A stretch of 64,000 bases of DNA, from contig NZ_CAJGZV010000002.1 in assembly GCF_904846065.1 (NCBI RefSeq), forward strand, positions 35,226-99,225, given 5' to 3'. The stretch's first letter is position 1. Each line of letters starts with the position of its first letter. The notes under the pieces are model-generated. The model made no database searches. It was not told where the DNA came from and saw only the letters and a list, made by a program, of their open reading frames with translations. Shown here piece after piece: positions 45,145-54,789 of this stretch. The DNA is from Psychrobacter immobilis (GTDB taxonomy: Bacteria > Pseudomonadota > Gammaproteobacteria > Pseudomonadales > Moraxellaceae). Both the position numbers and the translations under genes were made by a program.

Positions 45145-46469
45145 GGTTGTGCCTGCGCTGCTGTACTCGTTTGGCTAACACCATCAACGATACGCACCAA
45201 ATCTCCATCATTTAAAAAGCTGCCGCCTTGTTTGACAATTTGACTGTCACTAGGCAATGGCTCTAGCACTGCCACGTTTTCGCCAAGTCGCTCGCCCAAT
45301 GTCACTCGTTGTTGCTTGATACGACCCATGGTCTGACCATCTTGAGTGGTCACATTGGTTACTAGCATCACATAATCATAGCCATCGTTGCTGACGATAG
45401 CGCTATTGGGTACCGTTTGCGTACTGGCACTGCCTAATAGGAACTCACCCGTTTGATACATACCTGCCCGTACTTTTGCATTGGCTGCCAAGCTCGCATA
45501 GATGGTAATCTGCCGGTTGTTGTCCGCCGTTGGTGCTATGCGGCTCACTTTCCCCATTACCGTATCACCATCTGGTAAGCTCACCCGTACTGGCGTCCCG
45601 ACACTGACTTCACCGACGAGCTTGGGATCAATATCTGCACGCCATTCCAAAACACCACCTTTAATGATAGTAAATAATGGCTCGCCACCAGCAACCATAC
45701 CGACCTCCGCCATTTTCTCGCTGATGACACCGCTGACTGGTGCGACCACTGTTGCATTATCTACACTCAAGCGCTGAGTGCTCAGACGCGCTTTGGAGGC
45801 TTGTAGCGCAGCCTGCGCTTGAAGTTTTGCAGTGCGATAGCGATCGGCTTCTTGTTTGCTAATGGCATCAATATCTATCAATGGCAATACACGGGCAGCA
45901 TCAGCGCTGGCATTGGCAAGCGTCGCTTCTGCTTCGGCAACATCTGCCTCTGCTTGCAAGACTTGCTGCTCCATAGCATCGGTGTCAAATATCGCCAATA
46001 CTTGACCCGCTTTGACGCGATCACCTTCTTCGACCAATATACGCTCGATAGCAACACCGTTTACTTTGGCACTGACATTCGCCGTATCTTTGGCATCAAT
46101 GGTGCCATCAGCACTGAGTGTATTACCAATATCATCTTGGCTTGGGCTGACCGTTTCTACTGATAATACCGCCTGCTCAGTGCTCGTAGCGCTTGCAGTG
46201 GCACCATCACTTGAAGTACGACTAGAAGCTGGTGATTCATCGGTCGCGGCTTTATCACTACCGCCCCAATACTTTCCAAGTAGCACACCAATGATAAGCA
46301 CGGCTGCCAATACGGGTAACAACCATAATGGTAGTTTTGAAGCGGTTTTTTTAGACAAATTATCAGACTGGCGATACGGTGGTAGCTCAGATGGTTGAGG
46401 TGGCTCAATGTTGGTTTCTTGCTCGCTAGTCGGTGCTTGCTTATTATTAGGGTGTTCAAAATCACTCAT
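45141..46469 (-). CDS. RND pump periplasmic adaptor subunit
   Basis: This 442-residue membrane-fusion protein links the pump to an outer-membrane channel. An N-terminal cytoplasmic tail rich in Pro, Ser and Gln leads to one membrane helix (about 46-65). A low-complexity Ser/Thr/Ala linker follows, then the lipoyl domain halves (VNGVAIERILVEEGDRVKAGQVLA and VVAPVSGVISEKMAEVG) around an alpha-helical hairpin (about 165-235). A beta-barrel with VRVSLPDGDTVMGKVSRIAP ends the protein. Its stop overlaps the permease ATG. Confidence 0.92.
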   Translation of the reverse strand: MSDFEHPNNKQAPTSEQETNIEPPQPSELPPYRQSDNLSKKTASKLPLWLLPVLAAVLIIGVLLGKYWGGSDKAATDESPASSRTSSDGATASATSTEQAVLSVETVSPSQDDIGNTLSADGTIDAKDTANVSAKVNGVAIERILVEEGDRVKAGQVLAIFDTDAMEQQVLQAEADVAEAEATLANASADAARVLPLIDIDAISKQEADRYRTAKLQAQAALQASKARLSTQRLSVDNATVVAPVSGVISEKMAEVGMVAGGEPLFTIIKGGVLEWRADIDPKLVGEVSVGTPVRVSLPDGDTVMGKVSRIAPTADNNRQITIYASLAANAKVRAGMYQTGEFLLGSASTQTVPNSAIVSNDGYDYVMLVTNVTTQDGQTMGRIKQQRVTLGERLGENVAVLEPLPSDSQIVKQGGSFLNDGDLVRIVDGVSQTSTAAQAQP

Positions 46470-46966
46470 AGTCGGTCTCTATAAATAAGCACGGTACTAA
46501 CGCCGTAAAAAGTATAAGGGAAACAAAATGATACAGGCAGAGCTTATCAAAATAGTCTTTTATCATTGTAGACTATCTCGTCATTGGGTCAATTATGTTA
46601 AGTATCTACATAGTCAATTGTTGATAGTAATCAAGATATAATAATCAAGACGTAGTAAGACATTGAACTTAATAAAGATTATTAGTAGCAAAGATTATAA
46701 AGTGAACGATAAGTAAAGACAAAAGACAGCCTATTCCTAGCTCAGTCCCAGTTCATTGCATAAGTCTTCTTCACCAAAATCCCTTGCTTAAAACTTATTC
46801 AGCCAATGAAAAAATATGCTGTCATATTGAATGCATTAAGATGCGACCATTATAGTTGGAACAATCACTCGTAAAAATTAATGATACATACGCCCTACAG
46901 TTTAGACTTGTATTTATGGGGTAATTTGTCATTATTAAGATAACTCTACTAATAAAGGAATCCATC
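46470..46966. other. Intergenic region upstream of the 42-residue gene
   Basis: This 497-bp very AT-rich gap is between divergent genes. It contains no convincing ORF, terminator or promoter, apart from the Shine-Dalgarno of the small gene at its end. A frame on the minus strand reaching 47091 is a shadow of that gene. Confidence 0.45.
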
Positions 46967-47095
46967 ATGGCTAATAAATCAGACGTAAAGAAGCTTAAGC
47001 AAGAAATTAAAGACACCAAAGCAAAAATTAAGCAGAAAAAGAAAGATCTCAAAGAACTTAAGAAGTCATTGAAAAAGTCGAAAAAAGCCAAATAG
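46967..47095 (+). CDS. 42-residue lysine-rich coiled-coil protein
   Basis: ATG at 46967-46969 with AAAGGAA 6 nt upstream opens a 42-codon frame ending in TAG at 47093-47095. The product (MANKSDVKKLKQEIKD at the start) has a heptad pattern and about 45 percent Lys, so it is a single strongly basic helix without a signal peptide. A tandem repeat and a good terminator follow, which support a real monocistronic gene. Function unknown; nucleic-acid or polyanion binding is only a guess. Confidence 0.65.
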   Translation: MANKSDVKKLKQEIKDTKAKIKQKKKDLKELKKSLKKSKKAK

Positions 47096-47116
47096 CTTTA
47101 TTTCGAGATGATGGCT

Positions 47117-47172
47117 TTACGTCAAAGAATAGAAGAGGATAGCGTTACGTCAAAGAATAGAAGAGGATAGCG
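47117..47172 (+). repeat. 28-bp perfect tandem duplication
   Basis: The unit beginning TTACGTCAAAGAATAG is present twice without change (47117-47144 and 47145-47172). The second copy supplies the 5' arm of the terminator hairpin, the first copy lacks the partner arm. It looks like a recent slippage event. Confidence 0.9.
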
Positions 47173-47190
47173 TTGGCTGTCCTCTTTTTT
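47162..47190 (+). terminator. Terminator of the 42-residue gene
   Basis: AGAGGATAGC and GCTGTCCTCT form a 10-bp stem (one G-T pair) with the loop GTTG and are followed by six T. It lies about 70 nt after the small gene. Confidence 0.8.
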
Positions 47191-47250
47191 GCTATTAATT
47201 TAGCCATTTTAGCCCATTTAGAGGATAATCGATTGAATTGAGGACACCCC

Positions 47251-49620
47251 TTAGGCATTGGTATAACGACTCGCCTCAGGCATCCAGCGGTGAATCAGTT
47301 GGCTGACATCTGCCTTGCGCGTAGGATCTGCAATTAAATGTTTGGCTAAACGCTGAGCAATGGCAAACAGTTGCTCGTCACGTATCAGATCAGCCAAATA
47401 ATAACCGACGTTACCCGTTTGACGTTTGCCCAATAACTCGCCGGGACCGCGCAGCTCCAAGTCTTTTTGGGCAATGACAAAACCGTCAGTGCTATCACGC
47501 AGGACATTTAAGCGCTCTGTACCTGTCTCTGATAATGGCTTTTGGTATAACAGTACGCAATAGCTTTTGGTTGAGCCACGCCCGACTCGCCCGCGCAGCT
47601 GATGTAATTGCGATAGACCTAATCGTTCGGCATTTTCGATGACCATTAACGACGCATTAGGGACATCGACACCGACTTCAATGACGGTTGTGGCAATTAG
47701 CAAGTCGAGCTGACCTGCTTTAAATGCCTGCATAATGGCTTGTTTATCAACGGATTTCATCTTGCCATGAACAAGACCAATACGAATATTCAAGCGCTCA
47801 TTTAAATCCTCATAAGTGGCTTCAGCGGCTTGCGCATCTAGCACACTAGACGCTTCCACCAACGAGCAAACCCAGTACGCTTGCCTACCCGCTTCACAAT
47901 TAATCGCAATCCGCTCAATGACTTCATCGCGTCGATTACGGTCAATGGTCACCGTAGTAATTGGCGTACGCCCCGGTGGCAATTCATCGATAATCGAGGT
48001 ATCCATATCACCGTAAACGCTCATCGCCAGCGTGCGCGGAATCGGGGTAGCGGTCATAATCAGCTGATGCGGCGTGCTATTCGCCACACCTTTATTGGTC
48101 AGTGCCATACGCTGCTCAACACCAAAGCGATGCTGTTCATCGATAATAACTAAGCCCAATTTGGCAAACTGTACCTGCTCTTGAAACAGTGCATGAGTAC
48201 CGACGACCACTTGCACCGTGTTTTCTGCGACTGCTTCCAATGCTTCGCGGCGCTGCTTCGCCGTTTGTTTACCAGCAAGCCAGCCGACACCGATACCTAA
48301 CGGTTCAAACCATTGTTTAAAATTGACCAAATGCTGCTCTGCTAAAATTTCTGTGGGTGCCATAACAGCCACTTGCCAACCACTATCTAACGCATAACCC
48401 GCCGCACCTGCTGCAACCAAGGTTTTACCCGCACCAACATCGCCCTGCACCAACCGCAGCATTGGGATAGAAGTCGCCATATCAGCCGTAATATCTTTCA
48501 TGACTCGTTGCTGGGCACCCGTTAAATCAAATGGTAATGCGGCAAATAGCTTATCAGCCAATGGACTTTGCATGGCACATTTGGGCGCTTTATGCTGATG
48601 TAATTGCTGACGACGATATAACAAGCTGAGCTGATGGGCGGTTAATTCTTCAATAATTAAACGCTGGCATGCCGCATGAGTACGGGCACTTAATTGGGTA
48701 AGTAGCTGATATTGTCGTCCGGAGTCAGTATAAGTCGGCGGTGTATGCAGCAATACTAAGGCTTCAAATATCGTCAGATTATAGACGTTGTTATTAACTG
48801 TTCTATTAGCGACTGTATGGATATCACTGTTTGTATTATTATTGGCATCATAGACATTGGCTTTATTGACACTACTAACGCTATGAGCAATCGTATTATC
48901 TGGCACACTACGCGCCAGTGTCGAGAATATATCTTCTGGATACTCTGCCTCTGTTATCGGTATTTTAGCTGGTTCAAAAGGTGCTAATGGCAAGTCAGCC
49001 ACGACTGCAAAGTCTGTAGGAGTAAACAGCGTCATTGGTAAGCCTTCACTGCGAACCGTCTGTAATGCCAGCTTAATTAAGGTACGCAGCTTATTTTGGT
49101 GCAAACCTTTAACACTTGGATAAATAGGCTGCAAACCAGTATTTACTACCGTCTCATTACTACTGATAACTTGATATTCAGGATGGTGGATTTGCTTACC
49201 ATAACGACTCACCTTTACTTCGCCAAATAATTGCAGTTGCGTCCCTAAGCTCATGGTTTGTGCAAGACCACGATAAACCTTAAAAAACCGTAGCGATATG
49301 GTGCCCGTATCATCATCTACCACGACCGTCATACCGCTGCGCTTGGTGTCGACGTGCACCACACGCCCAGTAATCAACGCAGACTGCCCGTGCCCCACCT
49401 CTGCTATAGACAGCAATCGGCTACGATCTTCATAATCACGTGGCAGATGCAGTAATAAATCAAATATTCGTTTAATATTCAATTGTGCCAACTGTTCTGC
49501 GACTTTTAATCCCACACCCGCTAGTGCCGTCACTGGCATATCTAGCGCTGAGAGTGGCAGCTCAGACCTTATATGGTCTGTTGGGCTGGTTAAAGAAGCG
49601 TTCACTGATACTGACATCAA
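47251..49620 (-). CDS. recG: ATP-dependent DNA helicase RecG
   Basis: RecG remodels stalled forks and branched DNA. The 789-residue protein has the N-terminal wedge/OB domain (RIFDLLLHLPRDYEDRSRL, then VVDDDTGTISLRFF), Walker A in VQGDVGAGKTLVAA, DEQH and TATPIPRTLAMSVYGDMD. The C-terminal helicase half has TTVIEVGVDVPNASLMVIENAERLGLSQLHQLRGRVGRG. E. coli RecG has 693 residues; the extra part is an Asn/Thr/Val-rich insert of about 45 residues near 245-290, probably disordered. Its neighbours are on other transcripts. Confidence 0.97.
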   Translation of the reverse strand: MMSVSVNASLTSPTDHIRSELPLSALDMPVTALAGVGLKVAEQLAQLNIKRIFDLLLHLPRDYEDRSRLLSIAEVGHGQSALITGRVVHVDTKRSGMTVVVDDDTGTISLRFFKVYRGLAQTMSLGTQLQLFGEVKVSRYGKQIHHPEYQVISSNETVVNTGLQPIYPSVKGLHQNKLRTLIKLALQTVRSEGLPMTLFTPTDFAVVADLPLAPFEPAKIPITEAEYPEDIFSTLARSVPDNTIAHSVSSVNKANVYDANNNTNSDIHTVANRTVNNNVYNLTIFEALVLLHTPPTYTDSGRQYQLLTQLSARTHAACQRLIIEELTAHQLSLLYRRQQLHQHKAPKCAMQSPLADKLFAALPFDLTGAQQRVMKDITADMATSIPMLRLVQGDVGAGKTLVAAGAAGYALDSGWQVAVMAPTEILAEQHLVNFKQWFEPLGIGVGWLAGKQTAKQRREALEAVAENTVQVVVGTHALFQEQVQFAKLGLVIIDEQHRFGVEQRMALTNKGVANSTPHQLIMTATPIPRTLAMSVYGDMDTSIIDELPPGRTPITTVTIDRNRRDEVIERIAINCEAGRQAYWVCSLVEASSVLDAQAAEATYEDLNERLNIRIGLVHGKMKSVDKQAIMQAFKAGQLDLLIATTVIEVGVDVPNASLMVIENAERLGLSQLHQLRGRVGRGSTKSYCVLLYQKPLSETGTERLNVLRDSTDGFVIAQKDLELRGPGELLGKRQTGNVGYYLADLIRDEQLFAIAQRLAKHLIADPTRKADVSQLIHRWMPEASRYTNA

Positions 49621-49889
49621 AGATCCTAACGATATTATTTTTAATTTTCATATACTCATTCAAGTATTTTCAATATACCGTAGATGATGATATTTTTTAT
49701 AAAACAGCTGTCATCAACAGGACACATCAAAACACCGACTCATTTCATTATAGCTGACAATACAATTGCTTATGCTCAGCTATTTAGTAATACTGCGTCA
49801 AAAAGCCTGAAAGTCAAACGGCTCATTTGTATCATATCAATAACTGATGTCTTATTTTCCGTATTATGGTCATTTTATAAGGTGTTTTT

Positions 49890-50906
49890 ATGTTCCCTCC
49901 TGCCCAGTACCGACAACCTCTTCATAGCCTAAGAGTGCGACATAGTATGAGAATGCTATGCATCAGCTTAATTGCCGTACTCGGATTATCTATCAGCGCT
50001 TGTAGCTCTCTAACGCCAGCGCAGCCGTTACCTGAAACACCAAAAATAGCGCCACTTAATGTGGCGTTAGTATTGGGCGGCGGCGGTGCCAAAGGCTTCG
50101 CCCATGTTGGGGTGATTAAAGCACTAGAAGCAAATGGCATTAAGCCCACACTTATCGTTGGCACCAGCGTCGGCAGCTTGGTTGGTGGCCTATATGCGAG
50201 CGGTTACACACCAGTACAGCTTGAGCAACTGGCACTGACCACTACAGATAGCGAATTGACAGATTTTGTCTTATCCAATCAAGGTGTCATCGAGGGTATC
50301 AAACTCAAGAACTTTATCAACGATAAAGTCGATGGACGAGTAATAGAGGATTTCCCTATCCGCTTTGCAGCAGTCGCGGCGGAGAAGCATACTTTGAAAA
50401 AAGCCATTTTTACCACTGGTGATGCGGGGCTTGCCGTTCAAGCGTCCTGTAGCGTACCGAATATTTTTATTGCGCCGCGTATTCCCGAAAAGGTCGGTAA
50501 AAAATATATCGACGGTGGCGTGGTCAGCCTAGTACCTGTCGATAGCGCTCATGACTTGGGTGCTGATATTGTTATTGCCATTGATGTGACAGATACTAGT
50601 ATTAACGATACTAGCGGTGTGTCTACACTTGATAAAAAATTAAACCTCAACGGATTAAGCAGCTTTTGGGGATTTTTGGAGAGTAATGTTGTAGCCCCGC
50701 CAAGCGCCAATCGTGCCTCATCGATGCAGCGTGAACGAAATCGTGCTGATGTGCTGATTACGCCTGCGGTCAGTCATATCAGCTCACTAGATACCAGCCA
50801 TCGCCGTGCTCTCATAGCTGCAGGCTCGCAAGCCACTACCGCACAAATGGCTGCCATCAAGCAATTACTCAAAGAAAAATCTAACCAGAAATACGCGACG
50901 CTTTAA
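49890..50906 (+). CDS. Patatin-like phospholipase lipoprotein (RssA-like)
   Basis: This 338-residue serine hydrolase has the patatin folds: nucleotide-like loop GGGGAKGFAH (64-72), nucleophile motif GTSVG (91-95) and DGG (208-210), the Ser-Asp dyad. The N-terminus has a signal peptide with a lipobox (LSISAC; Cys38), so the enzyme is anchored in the envelope, unlike cytoplasmic RssA. The 19 residues before the hydrophobic core are unusual, but AAGGTG 5 nt before this ATG supports this start over an ATG at 49947. The substrate is unknown. A good terminator follows. Confidence 0.88.
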   Translation: MFPPAQYRQPLHSLRVRHSMRMLCISLIAVLGLSISACSSLTPAQPLPETPKIAPLNVALVLGGGGAKGFAHVGVIKALEANGIKPTLIVGTSVGSLVGGLYASGYTPVQLEQLALTTTDSELTDFVLSNQGVIEGIKLKNFINDKVDGRVIEDFPIRFAAVAAEKHTLKKAIFTTGDAGLAVQASCSVPNIFIAPRIPEKVGKKYIDGGVVSLVPVDSAHDLGADIVIAIDVTDTSINDTSGVSTLDKKLNLNGLSSFWGFLESNVVAPPSANRASSMQRERNRADVLITPAVSHISSLDTSHRRALIAAGSQATTAQMAAIKQLLKEKSNQKYATL

Positions 50907-50950
50907 GCACTTTGCAACGACGTACCAAAATTTCTTGTTAACAACCCATA

Positions 50951-50986
50951 AAAAAGCATCACAGCAACGAGCCGTGATGCTTTTTG
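50951..50986 (+). terminator. Rho-independent terminator after the patatin gene
   Basis: AGCATCAC and GTGATGCT pair with an 11-nt loop and have an A run before and a T run after. It is likely bidirectional, serving also the minus-strand gene ending at 51057. Confidence 0.83.
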
Positions 50987-51056
50987 TGATTAAACGAATA
51001 TTAAGCAGGTATTAAAGAAATCACACTGATAAAATACTTAATATTAAATGACTGGC

Positions 51057-51653
51057 TTATTTCACACGTGCACGGTATTTAACCACTACGGTGTCATTAA
51101 GACCAACACCCTCTAGATCCCAGCGTACCGCTTTATAATACTTTAATGGAATTTCTTGTAGTTGATTATCCACTTTTCCACGTAATGGCATACGGGCAAA
51201 AGTATTGCCGTCCGCACTGCCGTATGGAAATTCAGGTGATACTGTACGCAATAACTCTACCTGCTCAGGGATACTCATCGTCACAGTCATTTTACGGACG
51301 CGATCTGCATTGGTATTGGTAAAATAGCCTTGATACTCCAAGACATTACCTGATTGCAGGCGCGTACTAGCATTCACCGGAGCTAAAACCTCTTGACCGT
51401 TTGCATCAACACTAATCAATGACGCGGTAATTTTACTATTGACAGCTTGTGCACTCGAGTTACTGCTTTTAGTAGCATTGGTCTGTACAGCTGCCGAACT
51501 ATCAACGGCTTGTTCTGGCGTCGGTAGCATTGCCGAGGCTTGCGTCACTACCATCGCACCGATGAGCGTACCAGCCACAACGTGGAATAGGCGATGTCCG
51601 CTCCAAGCACTAAATGGGCTAGCAAATTGGTTACTTTTTTTCATGGTTTTCAT
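51057..51653 (-). CDS. Exported protein of unknown function
   Basis: This 198-residue protein has an N-terminal signal region with hydrophobic core (about 25-38) and cleavage after ASA near 41. A Ser/Ala/Asn-rich linker follows, then a beta-rich domain (about 75-198). EYQGYFTNTNADRVRKMTVTMSIPEQVELL resembles the DUF11-type repeats of surface or periplasmic proteins, with the conserved Asn-rich turn. The family is not certain. It stands alone on its strand. Confidence 0.75.
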   Translation of the reverse strand: MKTMKKSNQFASPFSAWSGHRLFHVVAGTLIGAMVVTQASAMLPTPEQAVDSSAAVQTNATKSSNSSAQAVNSKITASLISVDANGQEVLAPVNASTRLQSGNVLEYQGYFTNTNADRVRKMTVTMSIPEQVELLRTVSPEFPYGSADGNTFARMPLRGKVDNQLQEIPLKYYKAVRWDLEGVGLNDTVVVKYRARVK

Positions 51654-52175
51654 TATCCCTAGTTAATATGTCGGTAAAACGCAGCTGGTAAAACTTGAAT
51701 GACTTTTGGTATATATTGAATCGTCTACAGGCAGCACAATTTAGACGGAACATACCCACTTATAAGAAACATGTTATAAGAAACATGACTCATTATAAAT
51801 GGTCGACTGTTATAGTATTGGCAGACCTAGTATCGCTGCTGATTGTAGTGACAGCTAATGGCAAGCGCTGCATGCGTCTATGCTGCTGGCGTCTATCTTG
51901 TCATAGCTAGTAAGCTTAGCGTATAAAATTCTTATTTTTATTGATTATCTTCGTTCATCGCCTGTAAAGCAATAGCGCTTAGCATAGCAAAAAGTGTTTG
52001 TACGTACACTAACCCCGTGTTGAGGTTGTGTATATCGTCCATCCGTGATAAAAATTGATTGATACTACTGAAATAAAAGATAGCTCATAACGGCGTTTTT
52101 TGCTATGGTAATTCTTTAGCGATAGGCATTTTTTGCTACGCCCCTTTTCTTATTCTCACTACTATTGCCCTTATT
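51654..52175. other. Intergenic region before argA
   Basis: This 522-bp gap contains a 14-bp unit (TTATAAGAAACATG) in tandem at 51760-51787. A 71-codon frame at 51695-51910 has no Shine-Dalgarno or coding character. No promoter for argA is convincing. Confidence 0.45.
51760..51787 (+). repeat. 14-bp tandem duplication
   Basis: TTATAAGAAACATG occurs twice, end to end, without mismatch, in non-coding DNA between an exported-protein gene and argA. Confidence 0.85.
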
Positions 52176-53498
52176 ATGACTACTAGCGCCATGCCCCAAA
52201 TCAACCCTGAATACGTCCATTGGTTCCGTAACTCTGCCCCCTACATCAATACCCATCGCGGCAAAACGTTCGTGATTATGTTTGGTGGTGAGGCGGTCAA
52301 TCATCCAAATTTCAGCACCCTTATTCATGATTTTGCGCTACTGCATAGCTTAGGTATCAAGCTGGTATTGGTACATGGAGCGCGACCGCAAATCGAAAAG
52401 AACTTGAAAGATGCTGACATTACATCCCCACTGCATCAAGACATTCGAATTACACCGCGCGTGGCGATGCCTGCTATTTTACAAGCGGTAGGGGCTATTC
52501 GCCTGCAACTCGAAGCGCAGCTGTCGATGGGACTGGCCAATTCACCTATGTATGGTTCACGCATCGATGCCATTTCAGGCAATTTTGTGACCGCACGTCC
52601 TTACGGTATTCGTGATGGTATCGATTACCAAATGACTGGCGAAGTGCGCTCTATCGATGTTGAGGCCATCAAAAACAACCTGCTACACGACCATATTGTG
52701 ATTTTAGGCTCAATGGGTTATTCAGCGACTGGTGAAGTCTTTAATTTGCTAGCTGAAGACGTGGCGCTCAGTGCAGCTGTGGCACTGGGTGCTGATAAGC
52801 TTATCTTCTTAGGTGAAGAAGCAGGCATCAATGACGATGATCGCTTATTAAGGGAGATGATTCCTAATGAAGTCGATCGCTTCTTACGTGATCGTGATTT
52901 AAATTGCGAGATCAATTATTTCTTAAATTGCGCCAGTTTGGCTTGCCGCCAAGGCGTCCATCGCACCCATATTATCTCGTATGCCAAAGACGGTGCCTTA
53001 TTAGAAGAGTTATTCACTCGCGATGGCTCTGGTACTCTTATCAGCCATGACCCTTACGAAGAGATTCGTCGTGCCAATATTGACGATGTGGTCGGACTGA
53101 TTGAGCTATTATCACCGCTAGAAGAGCAAGGCATATTAGTCAGCCGCTCACGCGAACGCTTAGAGCAAGAGATTGATAATTATAGTGTCATCGAGCGTGA
53201 TGGTATGATTTTGGGCTGCGCAGCGCTATATCCATTGGATACAGAATCAGCAGAAGTTGCCTGTGTCGCCGTACATCCCGATTATCGTAGCGGTAGTCGC
53301 GGTGCGGACTTACTGGCATTTTTAGAGCAACAAGCGCGCAGTCATGGTCTGCACAAGTTGTTTGTATTAACGACACGGACGGCACATTGGTTCGTCGAAC
53401 AAGGCTTTGCCGAAGTCGAGGCCAGCGCGCTACCTGCATCGCGTCAAGAAAAATACCATAACGGTCGTAATTCTAAAGTCTTTCAAAAAACTCTTTAG
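52176..53498 (+). CDS. argA: Amino-acid N-acetyltransferase (N-acetylglutamate synthase)
   Basis: ArgA makes N-acetylglutamate from acetyl-CoA and glutamate, the first step of arginine synthesis. The 440-residue protein has an amino-acid-kinase-like domain (about 25-290; FVIMFGGEAVNHPN, KLVLVHGARPQIE, ILGSMGYSATGEVFNLLAEDVA) and a GNAT domain (about 300-440; AEVACVAVHPDYRSGSRGADLL, with TTRTAHWFVEQGFAEV). This is the classical two-domain form; arginine feedback acts through the kinase-like domain. A bidirectional terminator follows. Confidence 0.96.
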   Translation: MTTSAMPQINPEYVHWFRNSAPYINTHRGKTFVIMFGGEAVNHPNFSTLIHDFALLHSLGIKLVLVHGARPQIEKNLKDADITSPLHQDIRITPRVAMPAILQAVGAIRLQLEAQLSMGLANSPMYGSRIDAISGNFVTARPYGIRDGIDYQMTGEVRSIDVEAIKNNLLHDHIVILGSMGYSATGEVFNLLAEDVALSAAVALGADKLIFLGEEAGINDDDRLLREMIPNEVDRFLRDRDLNCEINYFLNCASLACRQGVHRTHIISYAKDGALLEELFTRDGSGTLISHDPYEEIRRANIDDVVGLIELLSPLEEQGILVSRSRERLEQEIDNYSVIERDGMILGCAALYPLDTESAEVACVAVHPDYRSGSRGADLLAFLEQQARSHGLHKLFVLTTRTAHWFVEQGFAEVEASALPASRQEKYHNGRNSKVFQKTL

Positions 53499-53517
53499 AT
53501 CCTCAATTTCTAATCAT

Positions 53518-53551
53518 AAAAAAGCCCTCATAATATTATGAGGGCTTTTTT
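53518..53551. terminator. Bidirectional terminator between argA and the FKBP gene
   Basis: AGCCCTCATAA with its exact reverse complement forms an uninterrupted palindrome, with A6 on one side and T6 or more on the other. Confidence 0.93.
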
Positions 53552-53596
53552 ATGACTTTATTTTTTAACACTGTTCACTAGGGTGTGTACTAAGTA

Positions 53597-54328
53597 TTAT
53601 TTTACTTTTAACAGCTCAACCGTAAAGATAAGCGTGCTGTTAGGCTCGATACCTGCGTTACCCGCTTCGCCATAAGCAATATCTGATGGGATATAAAACT
53701 CGTATTTACCGCCCTCTTTCATCAGCTGTAGACCTTCTGTCCAGCCAGCGATGACTTGGTTCAATGGAAACTCAATTGGCTCACCGCGCTCATAAGAGCT
53801 ATCAAATACCGTACCATCGATTAACTTACCTTCGTAGTTTACTTCAACCACGTCAGTCGATTTTGGTGATTTACCCGTACCTGCGGTGATGACTTTGTAC
53901 TGTAAGCCAGAAGCCGTTTCTTTGACGCCTTCTTTTTTAGCGTTTTCTGCTAAGAATGCAGCGCCTTTAGTTTTGTTTTCTTCAGCTTTTGTTTCCATGT
54001 CTTTAACGAACTTTTCTTCTTGCTCTTTTTGATAAGTCGTCAACACTTCCTGCATTTGTTCTTGAGTCAATGCTGATTCGTTGCCTTCATAACCATCACG
54101 GAAGCCTTTTTCAAAGGTATCAAGATTCAGGTCACCGACCGCTTCTTTGTTACCTTCAGCCATCATGAAGCCTAAGCTATAACCTACTTTTTCATTTGCT
54201 GAGCTTTGCTCGGTGATTGAAACGCTTTTAGCAGCTGTCTCTTGGTTACCGTTATTTGTGCTACAGCCTGTTACCAACAACATAGCACTAGCAAGTGCAC
54301 CAACGCTTAAAGTAGTGATTTTTTTCAT
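53597..54328 (-). CDS. FKBP-type peptidyl-prolyl isomerase lipoprotein
   Basis: This 243-residue Mip/FklB-like isomerase has a signal peptide and lipobox (LLVTGC; Cys22). An N-terminal dimerisation helix region (about 45-130; [14 protein letters not shown], then a long charged helix) leads to an FKBP domain (about 145-243; [57 protein letters not shown]). It is probably a periplasmic folding factor. The ATG is followed by a normal signal sequence. Confidence 0.93.
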   Translation of the reverse strand: MKKITTLSVGALASAMLLVTGCSTNNGNQETAAKSVSITEQSSANEKVGYSLGFMMAEGNKEAVGDLNLDTFEKGFRDGYEGNESALTQEQMQEVLTTYQKEQEEKFVKDMETKAEENKTKGAAFLAENAKKEGVKETASGLQYKVITAGTGKSPKSTDVVEVNYEGKLIDGTVFDSSYERGEPIEFPLNQVIAGWTEGLQLMKEGGKYEFYIPSDIAYGEAGNAGIEPNSTLIFTVELLKVK

Positions 54329-54789
54329 AAAGTACTCTCAAATTGTAAGGATAGTGGCGAGATGTCACATGTTCCTATAATAACAAATCTTAGTTTTAGG
54401 AACCATGTTTGCCGTCAAATTATCGGGCGAATGTACAGTCTATGTTAATATTTCTCATCATAATAACAAGTTATCACACAAATACAGTAACACGTTAAGC
54501 TTTCTATCTTTAAATCCACTAATACATCAGCTAAGCTAAATTAGTTAAGGTGATAAGTAACCGAGTGTACGTCTTTATCATGGATGATTAACATTGGCAG
54601 TAAGGTAATTAACACGAGGGAAACCAACGTTTTTTGATAAGGTTACCTACTCAAAAATTATAATATCACCGCATAACTTACTTTAAAAATACTATTAATT
54701 ATAACCATCTATGTATTGGTTTCGCTCAACAATAGCTGTACTGATGATATTGTTGAGTGGCTTTCGTATGATGATTAAAGGAGGATAAG
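54329..54789. other. Intergenic region between divergent FKBP and channel genes
   Basis: This 461-bp AT-rich region holds no ORF. A good Shine-Dalgarno (AAAGGAGG, 54777-54784) lies at its right end for the channel gene. I see no firm promoter or operator. Confidence 0.45.

Noticed and set aside
46822..47091. 89-codon minus-strand frame rich in Phe and Leu
   Set aside because: It is the antisense of the Lys-rich small gene, whose AAA/AAG codons read as Phe/Leu on the other strand.
49947..50906. Patatin gene starting at the second ATG pair (49947)
   Set aside because: It would place the signal peptide at the very start, but the upstream ATG has a much better Shine-Dalgarno (AAGGTG, 5 nt).
51695..51910. 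71-codon plus-strand frame containing the 14-bp tandem repeat
   Set aside because: Poor start region and no recognisable protein character; it looks like chance in non-coding DNA.
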